A stretch of 64,000 nt of DNA from Methylomusa anaerophila (GCF_003966895.1 NZ_AP018449.1:3799501-3863500); one strand, 5' to 3'. Numbered from the stretch's first letter, positions 52,919 through 61,553 are shown. A program made the numbers and translations. Notes: generated from the letters alone by a model not told the origin.

Positions 52919-54169
52919 ATAGCTGCAAGTAATCGACAGGACGTGGCGCGGGTGTTGAAAATTATAAATGAGCTCGCTTTACTAAGCGAAGGAAGAAATG
53001 GCATTTGCCGTTTGGCGTTTAGCGAGGCTGACCTCAAGGCACGGCAATACATGATGAATATCATGAAAGAAAGCGGATTTGCCGTACGGCTGGATCCTAT
53101 CGGCAATATTATCGCCCGTTATGAAAGCGGTACGGTAGAAGAAGGCGCACCGGCAGTGGTTACCGGTTCTCACCTGGATACAGTTCCCGAAGGCGGTAAA
53201 TATGACGGTGTTTTGGGTGTTGCCGTTGCTTGGTCCGCCGTGCAGCGATTAAAAGAAAAGCAACTGCCACTGAGTCATCCTGTGGAAGTGGTTGTTTTCG
53301 CCGCTGAAGAATCAAGCCGATTTAATTTTGCCACAATGGGTAGTAAAGCCATGGCCGGAATGGCAAATATTCACGCTTGGTCTAAGGCGAAGGATCAGAA
53401 TGGGATAAGTTTTTCCGATGCTTTGACGACTGCGGGATTAACTTTAAGTGATGTACCGGGTGCGACCCGTTCCAAGAAAGATATAAAAGCATTCGTCGAA
53501 CTGCATATTGAACAGGGACGCATTTTGGAACAAGAACATTGTGTTATTGGTATAGTTGAATCTATTGCTGCGCCAACCCGCCTCAAAATAACTGTGGAAG
53601 GTACCGCTGCCCATGCCGGAACAACTCCAATAGAAGACCGGCAAGATGCCTTGGTTAGTGCTGCTATGATCATTCTGGCCGTAAGGAATATTGCTGCGGA
53701 ACAATCGTACGAAGGCACAGTAGCTACAGTAGGAGCTATTAAGGCATCCCCGGGTGTTATCAATGTAATTCCCGGTAAAGTGGAGATGTGGGTAGACATA
53801 AGAGGGACACGGCAGGAAAATGTTATCGAAGTACTGCAGGAGATCAAAGATGCGATTAGTACAATTGCCGATGACCAGGATACTCCTGTTTCCATTGAGG
53901 TAATATCGTCAGAAAAACCGGCCCAGATGGATGAAGGAATAAATGAATTGGTTAAGGCTGTATGCCGGGATCTAAATATACCTTATACCCGGGTTGACAG
54001 CCGGGCCGGGCATGACGCAATGAATATGGCTCATATTGCTCCCACGGCGTTGATCTTCCTTCCCTGCCATGAAGGCATTAGTCATAATCCGGAGGAATTT
54101 GTCGCTACCGAGCATATTTCAATAGGAATTGATGTTTTAACAGAGACTATTTACCGAATAGCAAAATAA
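52919..54169 (+). CDS. M20-family amidohydrolase (N-carbamoyl-amino acid hydrolase / allantoate amidohydrolase type)
   Basis: This zinc hydrolase of about 410 residues has the metal ligands GSHLDTVPEGGKYDG, AAEESSRF and ELHIEQGRILE plus the C-terminal CHEGISHNPEE, and a dimerisation domain (AHAGTTPIEDRQDA). The family cleaves N-carbamoyl-L-amino acids, allantoate or ureidoglycolate; the substrate cannot be chosen here. The start is unusual. GAGAGGAGG at 52902-52910 lies 8 bases before ATA (52919), giving (M)AASNRQD; the first standard start in frame is GTG 52943, 32 bases from that site. comB follows 17 bases later. Confidence 0.88.
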   Translation: MAASNRQDVARVLKIINELALLSEGRNGICRLAFSEADLKARQYMMNIMKESGFAVRLDPIGNIIARYESGTVEEGAPAVVTGSHLDTVPEGGKYDGVLGVAVAWSAVQRLKEKQLPLSHPVEVVVFAAEESSRFNFATMGSKAMAGMANIHAWSKAKDQNGISFSDALTTAGLTLSDVPGATRSKKDIKAFVELHIEQGRILEQEHCVIGIVESIAAPTRLKITVEGTAAHAGTTPIEDRQDALVSAAMIILAVRNIAAEQSYEGTVATVGAIKASPGVINVIPGKVEMWVDIRGTRQENVIEVLQEIKDAISTIADDQDTPVSIEVISSEKPAQMDEGINELVKAVCRDLNIPYTRVDSRAGHDAMNMAHIAPTALIFLPCHEGISHNPEEFVATEHISIGIDVLTETIYRIAK

Positions 54170-54186
54170 ACTGGCAGGTGCATTGT

Positions 54187-54891
54187 GTGAAAATCGATGT
54201 ATGTTTCTCAATTAATGAGTATACTCAACCGAGGTACTTAGGTTACAGTGCAGTCGTTATTGATGTGTTGAGAGCAACCACATCGATAGCAACGGCACTT
54301 CATAACGGATGTATGCGATTGATACCCGTCGAAACAGTTGAGCAGGCAATAAAATTAAAACATGATAGATATCAGGACGCCCTTTTAGCTGGTGAACGCA
54401 AGGGACAATTGATACCTGGATTCAATCTCGGTAATTCGCCGTATGAATATACAAAAGAAGTTGTACTGGACAAAACCATTATTATGACGACTACAAACGG
54501 TACACTAGCCCTAAGTAAAGCTCGCAATGCAGAAAAGGTATTTACCGCTTCTTTTGTTAATGCAGATGCGGTTGCGCGAAAACTGTATGAAGAAAGCCGG
54601 GATATTGTTGTTTTATGTGCGGGCACAGAAGGGCGTTTCTCTCTAGAAGATGCTTTATGTGCCGGACTTTTAGCGGAACGGCTAACCGACAGGGCTTGGC
54701 TTAGTGACTCGGCAATGGCCGCTCAAGCCATGTACCGTGATTTCCGTTGTGATTTAGTTAAGAAAATTTCGGCTTCCTCCCATGCCCAATATCTATTCAG
54801 TATTGGTTACGGCGACGACGTGGCTTTTTCCATGGAGCACGACGCCTATTCTGTCGTTCCTCAATTTAGGGAAGGTCAGATTACTGCCTAG
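54187..54891 (+). CDS. comB: 2-phosphosulfolactate phosphatase-like protein ComB
   Basis: This 234-residue ComB-family protein has VVIDVLRATTSIATAL, LLAGERKGQLIPGFNLGNSP and TTTNGTLAL, followed by VLCAGTEGRFSLEDALCAG. In methanogens ComB makes sulfolactate for coenzyme M. Many bacteria without that pathway carry it, so its role here is open. GTG 54187 follows GGCAGGTG. It probably forms an operon with the M20 gene. Confidence 0.88.
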   Translation: MKIDVCFSINEYTQPRYLGYSAVVIDVLRATTSIATALHNGCMRLIPVETVEQAIKLKHDRYQDALLAGERKGQLIPGFNLGNSPYEYTKEVVLDKTIIMTTTNGTLALSKARNAEKVFTASFVNADAVARKLYEESRDIVVLCAGTEGRFSLEDALCAGLLAERLTDRAWLSDSAMAAQAMYRDFRCDLVKKISASSHAQYLFSIGYGDDVAFSMEHDAYSVVPQFREGQITA

Positions 54892-54958
54892 GTTTATTTT
54901 ACCAGTCATCAAGTTTTAGTTGGGCTAACATTGTGTATAAGTGTAATGAAAAGGTTCG

Positions 54959-54997
54959 ACTAACCTCCTGTTAGCGTTTGGAGGTTAGTTTTCTTTA
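54959..54997 (+). terminator. Terminator after comB
   Basis: ACTAACCTCC and GGAGGTTAGT (10 bp) with an 11-base loop are followed by TTTCTTT. Confidence 0.9.
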
Positions 54998-55081
54998 TAT
55001 TACCTCTATAGTTTATGTAAAGTATATGATAAAATATCCTCGAACATCTAATCTATTACCCGAAAGGAGTAAATACTAAGC

Positions 55082-55540
55082 ATGAAAAAAATGGCCGCGA
55101 TGATGTTAATAGTTTTTGCAGTTCCGTTATTTTTCCCGGCAATGCCCCGGGCTGAAGCCGCATTGTTGGATGACAAGCTAACTCAGAGGATGGCGCAAAA
55201 TCCTACTGTTTCTCAAGTTCAATCGATAATTAACATTACCAACAGTATTCAAAAAAGCGAGAAGCAGGATTTATGGAGTATATTGGTAAAGGCAGTGATG
55301 GAGCAATCCGGAAACGCCGAGGCAGTAAATGGAATTGCTTCGGCAGCGAATGATATAGTCACACTAAATGCCTCAATTCAGGATCCGAATATTCTCGGCA
55401 AAGTCAAGGTATTGGTACAAAATAAGGTGGAAGAACACGTCAAAGAAAGTCTGATTCCATATGAGGATAAACTTAACACTCTGGCCGAATTGATTAACGC
55501 CGGTAACGTCTTGTATTCCCCAAGCCATTCAAAACAATAA
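55082..55540 (+). CDS. Unknown secreted helical protein
   Basis: This 152-residue protein is not recognised. A clear signal peptide (KKMAAMMLIVFAVPLFFPAMPRAEA, cleavage likely after AEA near residue 26) is followed by a mostly helical mature part without cysteines (SIINITNSIQKSEKQDLW, LNTLAELINAGNVLY). The ATG follows GAAAGGAGT. It stands alone after a terminator. Confidence 0.75.
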   Translation: MKKMAAMMLIVFAVPLFFPAMPRAEAALLDDKLTQRMAQNPTVSQVQSIINITNSIQKSEKQDLWSILVKAVMEQSGNAEAVNGIASAANDIVTLNASIQDPNILGKVKVLVQNKVEEHVKESLIPYEDKLNTLAELINAGNVLYSPSHSKQ

Positions 55541-55663
55541 CTTTCCAACCGGTGCTCCGCCTAGCTACGGACAGATATATTAATAATATATTAATTTTGT
55601 ATTAAATTTTGTACATTGCCAAAGATTGACCGAACTAGGTAATTTATAGTATCATAATTATGA

Positions 55664-55806
55664 TCATGTCGCCGAATCCTTGGGCAATAGGTACGGGGGA
55701 ACCAATATATATTAGGGGTGAATCTGCCAATACAAATAGGGCAGAAGGGTTATTTCTCTTACTTCTCTTTGACCCTAACCCAACAGCTAACCTCGGAGGC
55801 GCAGTG
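55664..55806 (+). promoter_or_regulatory. Cyclic-di-AMP riboswitch (ydaO/yuaA motif)
   Basis: The conserved blocks are present in order: GTCGCCGAATCC, ACGGGGGAACCAA, AGGGGTGAATCTGCC, GCAGAAGGG and GACCCTAACCCAACAGCTAACCTCG-type residues (last block at 55771-55795). These match the ydaO aptamer, which binds two c-di-AMP molecules. It precedes a wall-associated 3D-domain gene, a common ydaO target. The messenger generally switches expression off. Confidence 0.9.
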
Positions 55807-55825
55807 TAAAGAGAGGGTGAGGCAA

Positions 55826-56419
55826 TTGAAAATAGTGTGTCGGGCAGTAGTGCTGCTGTTCCTTCTGTCTAGCGGTACTTTCCCAATTGTTTTTGCATCG
55901 CCCGTTCTTTCATCAGGTGGTACCATAGATATTGGTTCCCGTGGTGACGAAGTACGGGTTGTACAAAAACTTCTTGCCGATGCCGGATTCTATGCCGGTG
56001 AAATTGATGGCATCTATGGATCGGGCACACAAAGAGCCGTAAAAGAATTCCAGCAGAGCAATGGCCTTACTGTGAGTGGAGTTGTGGATAAAGAAACAGT
56101 TCTTTATCTCGAACGGGCCGGGGGAGAACCGAGCCGATACAACAGGTCGTTGCTAATGAGGGCCTCTGCATACACGGCCAATGACCCTGGCTGCAGCGGA
56201 TTTACCTACCGCGGTAACCAGTTACGCCGGGGACTGGTTGCAGTAGATCCAACAGTGATTCCTCTGGGTACCCGTTTATATATTAATGGCTACGGCTATG
56301 CAATTGCTGATGATATCGGCAGTTCTATCAAAGAGAACCGTATTGATTTATCATTTGACAGTCGGGCTGAAGCTTTTAGTTTCGGTGTCAGAAATGTAAC
56401 TGTTTATATCTTGGATTAG
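55826..56419 (+). CDS. Secreted peptidoglycan-binding and 3D-domain wall protein
   Basis: This 197-residue protein starts at TTG 55826 behind GAGGGTGAGG. The frame is open further upstream, but that part is the riboswitch. It has a signal peptide (residues about 1-24, ending VFA), a PG_binding_1 domain (GDEVRVVQKLLADAGFYAGE, GIYGSGTQRAVKEFQQ) and a C-terminal 3D domain (ASAYTANDPGC, VDPTVIPLGTRLYI, ADDIGSSIKENRIDLSF). The 3D domain resembles MltA/YuiC muralytic folds, so cell-wall remodelling is likely. It is controlled by c-di-AMP. Confidence 0.92.
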   Translation: MKIVCRAVVLLFLLSSGTFPIVFASPVLSSGGTIDIGSRGDEVRVVQKLLADAGFYAGEIDGIYGSGTQRAVKEFQQSNGLTVSGVVDKETVLYLERAGGEPSRYNRSLLMRASAYTANDPGCSGFTYRGNQLRRGLVAVDPTVIPLGTRLYINGYGYAIADDIGSSIKENRIDLSFDSRAEAFSFGVRNVTVYILD

Positions 56420-56446
56420 CAGGCGTTGTGCCTGTTTATTTTTTTA
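56420..56446 (+). terminator. Terminator after the 3D-domain gene
   Basis: CAGGC and GCCTG enclose GTTGT and are followed by TTTATTTTTTT, starting directly after the stop codon. Confidence 0.75.
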
Positions 56447-56552
56447 TTTATAATACTTTACTTACAGTATTGTCAGTATATAAACACATCGGCAGTATTA
56501 TACTAACCCTGTATGAATTTGCTAGGACAACCTTCTAAGGAGCGTGTAAAGG

Positions 56553-57005
56553 GTGAATTTCATTTCACAAGAAATGCTGCCGTTAGTATTGGCGTTGATA
56601 TCTGGTGTATTAATGGCGGTACAGGGATCTCTAAACAGCGCTTTAAGTAAGGTAATAGGGCTGTTAGAAGCCACATTCATGGTTCATATCACGGGGACAA
56701 TTGTAGTTATGCTACTACTGTTCATTTTTAAAATGGGAAAAGGTAACCTATATGTCTGGCCTGATGCCCCCTGGTATTCTTGGCTAGGAGGCATAATTGG
56801 CGTAGGAATTATTTATCTGGTAGCCGCAAGCATCCCCAGTGTCGGTGTAGCCAATGCCACAACGGCCATAATCGTCGGACAAGTTCTAACGGCGATTATA
56901 ATCGATCATTTTGGTGGTTTCGGACTAGAACGTATTACGTGCAGTCCCAAGCAAATTTTAGGGCTTGTGTTACTTGCTACAGGAGCGAAGTTTTTGCTTA
57001 AGTGA
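56553..57005 (+). CDS. DMT-superfamily YdcZ (DUF606) membrane protein
   Basis: This 150-residue protein has five predicted membrane helices and the family hallmarks MAVQGSLNSALSKVIG, VHITGTIVVMLLLF and VANATTAIIVGQVLTAIIIDHFG. The YdcZ half-size DMT transporters have no settled substrate. It starts at GTG 56553 after AAGGAG. It stands alone. Confidence 0.88.
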   Translation: MNFISQEMLPLVLALISGVLMAVQGSLNSALSKVIGLLEATFMVHITGTIVVMLLLFIFKMGKGNLYVWPDAPWYSWLGGIIGVGIIYLVAASIPSVGVANATTAIIVGQVLTAIIIDHFGGFGLERITCSPKQILGLVLLATGAKFLLK

Positions 57006-57007
57006 AC

Positions 57008-57047
57008 AGAAAAGTGTACAGTGCCGCGGCATGGTAATGTATACTTT
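57008..57047 (+). terminator. Terminator after the YdcZ gene
   Basis: AAGTGTAC pairs with GTATACTT (G-T allowed) around an inner TGCCGCGGCA hairpin, followed by a T run. Confidence 0.7.
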
Positions 57048-57165
57048 TTTTATTTTTTACAGGCAAAAGTGTTAACAAAAAAAAGATAATGCGGTATACT
57101 TAACATTAGAATTTTTTGGTATCATTTGTAGAATTATTTATTTTTTATATTTAAGGAGGCAAAGC

Positions 57166-58299
57166 ATGGATTTTAACTTTACTCCCGATCAAATGGCATT
57201 GCAAAAAATGGTTAGAGATTTTGTGGCAAAGGAAATTACTCCGAAAGCTTTGGAAATGGATAAAGAGGGCGAAGTGCCGCCGGAACTGTGGACCAAACTT
57301 GATGAAGCAGGACTGCTGAACCTGACTGTGCCGGCAGAATATGACGGACCCGGGCTTGACGCCCTATCAATTGCTCTCATCTATGAAGAGTTGGGTAAAG
57401 GTTGTGCCGGTATTGCGACAACTACCGCTGCCAATGCTTTGGCTTCCTACCCGCTAGTTCTCCTGGGAACTGATGAGCAGAAGAAAAAAGTTTTTGATGT
57501 GCTTAATGATGGCAAATTGGCCGCTTTTGCATTGACGGAACCGGGGGCGGGATCAGATGCCGGAGCTGTTGCGACTTCAGCTGTAAAAGACGGCGATTAT
57601 TACATATTAAACGGAACTAAATGTTTTATAACCAACGGCGGTATTGCCGACATATATATTATCTTTGCCAATACCCGGAAAAGTGCAGGCATTCGGGGTT
57701 TGACCGCGTTTATTATTGACCGTGATACTCCCGGATTCTCCGTAGGTAAAGAAGAAGAAAAAATGGGCATCCGGGCATCCAACACTTGTGAACTCATCCT
57801 GGACAATGTGCGCATACCTGCATCCAACCGGATCGGTAAAGAAGGCGAAGGCTTCAAAATTGCCATGAAAACACTTGATGCCGCTCGACCGTTTGTAGGC
57901 GCTGTGTCAGTAGGGCTATCGCAAACAGCTCTGGATCTGGCAGTGAAATATTCAAAGGAACGCGTACAATTCGATAAACCGATTGCCTCCTTTCAGTTAG
58001 TACAAGCGATGATCGCCGATATGGCTATGGCCGTAGAAGCTGCCCGTCTACTTGTCTACAAAGCTTGCTGGCTGAAAGATCAAGGACTTCCTTACTCGAA
58101 AGAATCTGCTATGGCTAAATGTTTTGCCGCCGATACGGCGATGAAAGTAACCACCGATGCCGTACAAGTATTAGGCGGATATGGTTATTCCAAAGAATAC
58201 CCGGCTGAGAAATATATGCGCGACGCCAAGATCATGCAAATTTATGAAGGCACAAACCAAATCCAGCGACTGGTTATTGCTAATAATATATTATACTAA
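57166..58299 (+). CDS. Acyl-CoA dehydrogenase (short-chain type)
   Basis: This 377-residue flavoprotein has ALTEPGAGSDAGAV, IRASNTCELILDNVRIP and the C-terminal MRDAKIMQIYEGTNQIQR, in which the glutamate of YEGT is the catalytic base. Length and motifs fit butyryl-CoA or related short-chain dehydrogenases. No etfA/etfB or crotonase genes adjoin, so the pathway cannot be assigned. It stands alone before a tRNA. Confidence 0.92.
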   Translation: MDFNFTPDQMALQKMVRDFVAKEITPKALEMDKEGEVPPELWTKLDEAGLLNLTVPAEYDGPGLDALSIALIYEELGKGCAGIATTTAANALASYPLVLLGTDEQKKKVFDVLNDGKLAAFALTEPGAGSDAGAVATSAVKDGDYYILNGTKCFITNGGIADIYIIFANTRKSAGIRGLTAFIIDRDTPGFSVGKEEEKMGIRASNTCELILDNVRIPASNRIGKEGEGFKIAMKTLDAARPFVGAVSVGLSQTALDLAVKYSKERVQFDKPIASFQLVQAMIADMAMAVEAARLLVYKACWLKDQGLPYSKESAMAKCFAADTAMKVTTDAVQVLGGYGYSKEYPAEKYMRDAKIMQIYEGTNQIQRLVIANNILY

Positions 58300-58335
58300 C
58301 ATGTCCATTTATGTTCCTTAATATCGGTTTGACTC

Positions 58336-58364
58336 TTGACAATTAATTGGCGGCATAATATAAT
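58336..58364 (+). promoter_or_regulatory. Promoter of tRNA-Val
   Basis: A perfect TTGACA (58336) and TATAAT (58359) at 17-base spacing, 14 bases before the tRNA. Confidence 0.88.
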
Positions 58365-58378
58365 ACGTTATGTGTTAA

Positions 58379-58455
58379 GGGACTATAGCTCAGTTGGTTA
58401 GAGTACTACGTTGACATCGTAGGGGTCACTGGTTCGAGTCCAGTTAGTCCCACCA
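58379..58455 (+). tRNA. tRNA-Val (GAC)
   Basis: A complete 77-base cloverleaf with acceptor GGGACTA/TAGTCCC, anticodon GAC in loop TTGACAT and encoded CCA. It complements tRNA-Val (TAC) at 40461. Confidence 0.95.
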
Positions 58456-58464
58456 TTGAAATTT

Positions 58465-58497
58465 AAAGCTTTTGGGTGACCGAAAGCTTTTTTATTT
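58465..58497 (+). terminator. Terminator after tRNA-Val
   Basis: AAAGCTTTTGG and CCGAAAGCTTT enclose GTGA and are followed by TTTATTT. Confidence 0.9.
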
Positions 58498-58581
58498 TAC
58501 ACAAATCAGCAGGGATTTCATGCAAAAACAAGAATAATATTTATGCTATAAAATATTTATACTTGATAGGAATGTAATCTA

Positions 58582-59865
58582 ATGCGTAAATCAATTGCAA
58601 TATCGGTTTGTCTAATCCTTGTTTTTTTAGTTTTGCAAGCAACTCCCCGATCCACTTACGCGGATTTAACGACTATTAGCAAAGTCCGCCTTAGTTGGAA
58701 GCCAGTGCCGGATGCGGTCATGTATGAGTTTGTCATTACCAAGAATCCGGCCAAATCAAAGAGAGAACCGGTAGAAGAAGATATTGTTTTTAAAAAGGTC
58801 GACATTTATGCCCCCGGATATGAGGTGGATGTCAGACCCTACGCCGATGATTTAAACGGGCTATGGTGGCAAGTACGCGCGCTGAACCTTGATTATCAAG
58901 CAATATCGCAATTTACTCCTCCCCAAAAAGTAACGGAGGGTGAGCTTGATCCGCTATCGCCACTGCCGACTGCCGATCTTGCTGCACGGGCTTTTGTACC
59001 TTTATATCCTTCCTACTCCTGGATTCCGGTTCTTCATGCTGCTTCTTATGAAGTACAAATATTGTCGCAGCCACTAGCCCCGGAAAACATGAACACCCAA
59101 GGTATACTTGAGAGGAGTTATGCCATAACCGGTGGTACTTTGTTTGATTGCTACGATACACATAGCTACAATCAGGCAGGGACATGGTGGTGGCGGGTCG
59201 GCGCCAGAGATGTTGAAGGCAGATTAATCGGCTTATGGTCTGAAGCCTTACCGTTTAGTGTCCGCCTCACCGGAACTGACGTTGCCGCCTTTGGGGATAG
59301 TGTCACCCACGGGGGAGGGGCAGTTTCCAATCCGCCATGTGATCCGGCTTACGATTGGACAACCTATGTAGGTTTTCCCATGCGTAATTTAGGGTGTAGC
59401 GGTGATACCACATGGTCTATGCTCCAGCGATTTGACGCGGATGTTTTGCCCTTTTCTCCCAAGGTGTTGGTAATATCGGGTGGGGTTAATGATATTCGCG
59501 GCGGCACGCCTGCCGCTGAGGTAATTGACAATCTTGCGGCAATGAGGGAAAAGTGTCAACAGAACGGAATTTTTCCTGTATTCGTGACTTTGACCCCGGT
59601 GAATCCTACGGGGATAGAAAGGATTTTTCAAGAAAAGACATCTCCTGACTGGCAAAAAGAATGGACTGCCGTAAATATGTGGGTTCGCAGTCAAAATTCC
59701 TATGTAGACGTATCACCTTCATTCATAGACTTAAACGTGTTTATGCCTTCCTCATTATCTACAGATGGGTTGCACCCTGATACCAAGGGCAAAAAGATAA
59801 TCGGCGAAGCTGTGGGTAAGTTCCTTGAACAGCGATTCAGCGGTTATTTTGACTCCGTGAATTAA
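58582..59865 (+). CDS. Secreted SGNH/GDSL hydrolase with N-terminal fibronectin-like region
   Basis: This 427-residue exported protein has a signal peptide (residues about 1-27, ending TYA) and an N-terminal region of about 200 residues with two beta-rich repeats (VRLSWKPVPDAVMYEFVIT and YSWIPVLHAASYEVQILSQ) like fibronectin type III modules. A C-terminal SGNH domain follows with block I FGDSVTHGGG, the Asn block SGGVNDIRGG and the catalytic DGLHP. It probably de-esterifies a surface polysaccharide or lipid; the substrate is unknown. Confidence 0.9.
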   Translation: MRKSIAISVCLILVFLVLQATPRSTYADLTTISKVRLSWKPVPDAVMYEFVITKNPAKSKREPVEEDIVFKKVDIYAPGYEVDVRPYADDLNGLWWQVRALNLDYQAISQFTPPQKVTEGELDPLSPLPTADLAARAFVPLYPSYSWIPVLHAASYEVQILSQPLAPENMNTQGILERSYAITGGTLFDCYDTHSYNQAGTWWWRVGARDVEGRLIGLWSEALPFSVRLTGTDVAAFGDSVTHGGGAVSNPPCDPAYDWTTYVGFPMRNLGCSGDTTWSMLQRFDADVLPFSPKVLVISGGVNDIRGGTPAAEVIDNLAAMREKCQQNGIFPVFVTLTPVNPTGIERIFQEKTSPDWQKEWTAVNMWVRSQNSYVDVSPSFIDLNVFMPSSLSTDGLHPDTKGKKIIGEAVGKFLEQRFSGYFDSVN

Positions 59866-59869
59866 AAGA

Positions 59870-59906
59870 AAACCGCAATTCTCCCCTAATGGGAGTATTG
59901 CGGTTT
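59870..59906. terminator. Bidirectional terminator between convergent genes
   Basis: AAACCGCAAT and ATTGCGGTTT enclose an inner CTCCC/GGGAG stem between the GDSL gene (plus) and the DUF1992 gene (minus). Confidence 0.9.
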
Positions 59907-59908
59907 GA

Positions 59909-60232
59909 TCACCGTCGGCGGCGCTTTTCCATCAAAATGTCATAATAAAGATTTTTTTCTATAAGTTTTTTCCGCAGCGATTCTTTTTCGTCTTCTTGCT
60001 GGCAGTCTGCAATAAATTTCTCCAGGGCAGCGATTTCTTTTTGGAGTTCCATCTCCTCAGGCAGTAATCCGGCGTTTTTCAGGATCTTATAGCCTGCCCT
60101 GAGCTCAGGAGGAATGTGGCAGCAGTCTTGTAGATCCAAAGGTTTCCCTTTACCCGGAAGATTGTCCAGTTCGCCGTTTTCGATTGCCTCAAGAATCTTT
60201 TCCTCCGCGATTTTGATTATGAGATCTTTCAT
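59909..60232 (-). CDS. DUF1992 (DnaJC28-like) protein
   Basis: This 107-residue protein has the DUF1992 signature IAEEKILEAIENGELDNLPGKGKPLDL and a charged helical tail ending KRRRR. The domain is shared with eukaryotic DNAJC28; the function is unknown. It reads on the minus strand just downstream of an EamA transporter gene (15 bases), with which it probably forms an operon. Confidence 0.88.
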   Translation of the reverse strand: MKDLIIKIAEEKILEAIENGELDNLPGKGKPLDLQDCCHIPPELRAGYKILKNAGLLPEEMELQKEIAALEKFIADCQQEDEKESLRKKLIEKNLYYDILMEKRRRR

Positions 60233-60247
60233 GGTGCTGCCTTCCTT

Positions 60248-61126
60248 TTATATATATTTGTCTCTCGCAATACTTACTAATGAACCTGCAAGGATGAATA
60301 CGACCCCGAATACTAAATTCACTGTGATTGCTTCATTCAAAACGGCAAAGGCGATAATAGGCGCGAAGATCGGTTTGATGAAAAATGTGATGGAAGCGGT
60401 TGACGGCCCGGACACTTCGATAGCCTTTAAATAGCAATAATAACCAATGGCGGTTACAAAAATGCTTAAATAGAGGAGAAGCGGCAACGTGGAAAGCTGG
60501 ATTCCACCGACTACCGGCTGTTTTGTCACCAGCAGAACGACCAGAAGAACGGAAGAGCCCAAAATAAAGCTCAGACTGTTCTGCGTAAGCCCTCCGATCT
60601 TTTCAATCCGCTTTTTGCCGAGGGCTGTATACAGGCCAAACGCGACAGCAGCCACTAACGTGAGCAAAATCCCGCTCACAGCCGATTTGCCGCTGAATAA
60701 GGTAACCGGGTTTGCCACAATGATCAAGCCGATGACATTCAGAATAAGAACGACTGCTTTTTTGGCCGTGAATTTTTCATTGACGATAAACTGCGCAAAA
60801 ATCATCGTGAAGATCGGGCTTGTCGAGATAATAACCGCGGCCAGATTCGCATTTGTCCGCATTACCCCAAGCTGGAACAAAACCATACTGATGCAGATGT
60901 TTACGAATCCCAGCAAAAAAAAGTAGGCCCAGTCGCCTACTGTCAGTCGATACTGCCTCTTTTTCAAGTCGAACATTGCAAATGGCAACAGGCAAATGCC
61001 GCCGATTAAAAAACGCAAAAACGTTAACTGCATGGCGTTAAAGGATGATCCGGCCAGTTTCAGCGCGACTTCCATCGTGCCAAATAAGAATGCAGCAGCA
61101 AGAACGAATGCAAAACTTTTTTTCAC
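60248..61126 (-). CDS. EamA/DMT-family transporter (RhaT/YdcZ-like permease)
   Basis: This protein of about 292 residues has ten predicted membrane helices in two EamA repeats (AAAFLFGTMEVALKLAGSSF at the start; GILLTLVAAVAFGLYTALGKK opening the second). GTG 61126-61124 after GGAAGG gives a normal family length; the frame is open further upstream without better signals. Such permeases usually export amino acids or metabolites. The substrate is unknown. It is cotranscribed with DUF1992. Confidence 0.87.
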   Translation of the reverse strand: MKKSFAFVLAAAFLFGTMEVALKLAGSSFNAMQLTFLRFLIGGICLLPFAMFDLKKRQYRLTVGDWAYFFLLGFVNICISMVLFQLGVMRTNANLAAVIISTSPIFTMIFAQFIVNEKFTAKKAVVLILNVIGLIIVANPVTLFSGKSAVSGILLTLVAAVAFGLYTALGKKRIEKIGGLTQNSLSFILGSSVLLVVLLVTKQPVVGGIQLSTLPLLLYLSIFVTAIGYYCYLKAIEVSGPSTASITFFIKPIFAPIIAFAVLNEAITVNLVFGVVFILAGSLVSIARDKYI

Positions 61127-61329
61127 TTTAAATAACCTTCCAACATGATCATGATTCATGATTAGTGCGATGCCCAACAGGCCCCGTATTTTATAATACT
61201 CACCCCGGCTTAAAGGCATCTCATTTTAACGCATCAAAAATAAATCGTTCGCTAGATGACACTTTTATATTATAGCCCAATATCGCTTACTGTCAATAAC
61301 TTGAGAAAATGTCTTCAGTATGTTTTGAG

Positions 61330-61358
61330 TTGACTTCATGTGATTGTTAGTGTATAAT
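61330..61358 (+). promoter_or_regulatory. Promoter of the tRNA-Pro/tRNA-Gly unit
   Basis: TTGACT (61330) and TATAAT (61353) at 17-base spacing, 13 bases before tRNA-Pro. Confidence 0.85.
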
Positions 61359-61371
61359 CAATTATCGTTGA

Positions 61372-61445
61372 CGGGGCGTGGCTCAGTTTGGTAGAGTACC
61401 TGGCTTGGAACCAGGGGGCGCAGGTTCAAATCCCTGCCGCTCCGA
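61372..61445 (+). tRNA. tRNA-Pro (TGG)
   Basis: A cloverleaf with acceptor CGGGGCG/CGCTCCG, anticodon TGG in loop CTTGGAA and discriminator A. The CCA is not encoded directly after the discriminator: the sequence reads A-GA-CCA, so the end must be trimmed and CCA added. The other tRNAs here encode CCA. Confidence 0.9.
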
Positions 61446-61459
61446 GACCATTATGACAT

Positions 61460-61533
61460 GCGGGTGTAGCTCAATGGTAGAGCACTAGCCTTCCAAGCTA
61501 GCTACGAGGGTTCGATTCCCTTCACCCGCTCCA
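61460..61533 (+). tRNA. tRNA-Gly (TCC)
   Basis: A cloverleaf with acceptor GCGGGTG/CACCCGC, anticodon TCC in loop CTTCCAA, discriminator T and encoded CCA. It is cotranscribed with tRNA-Pro. Confidence 0.95.
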
Positions 61534-61553
61534 CCTGCCATACGGTTTTGTTT

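Noticed and set aside
53395..53895. Minus-strand open frame opposite the M20 amidohydrolase gene
   Set aside because: It is antisense to a well-supported gene, rich in Ser/Ile as expected for a complement shadow, and has no ribosome site.
54187..54891. Coenzyme M biosynthesis locus based on comB
   Set aside because: No comA, comC, comD or comE genes are near; ComB homologues are widespread in bacteria without this pathway.
55718..55825. Upstream extension of the 3D-domain reading frame
   Set aside because: This stretch is the conserved c-di-AMP aptamer; translation fits TTG 55826 with its ribosome site and the signal peptide.
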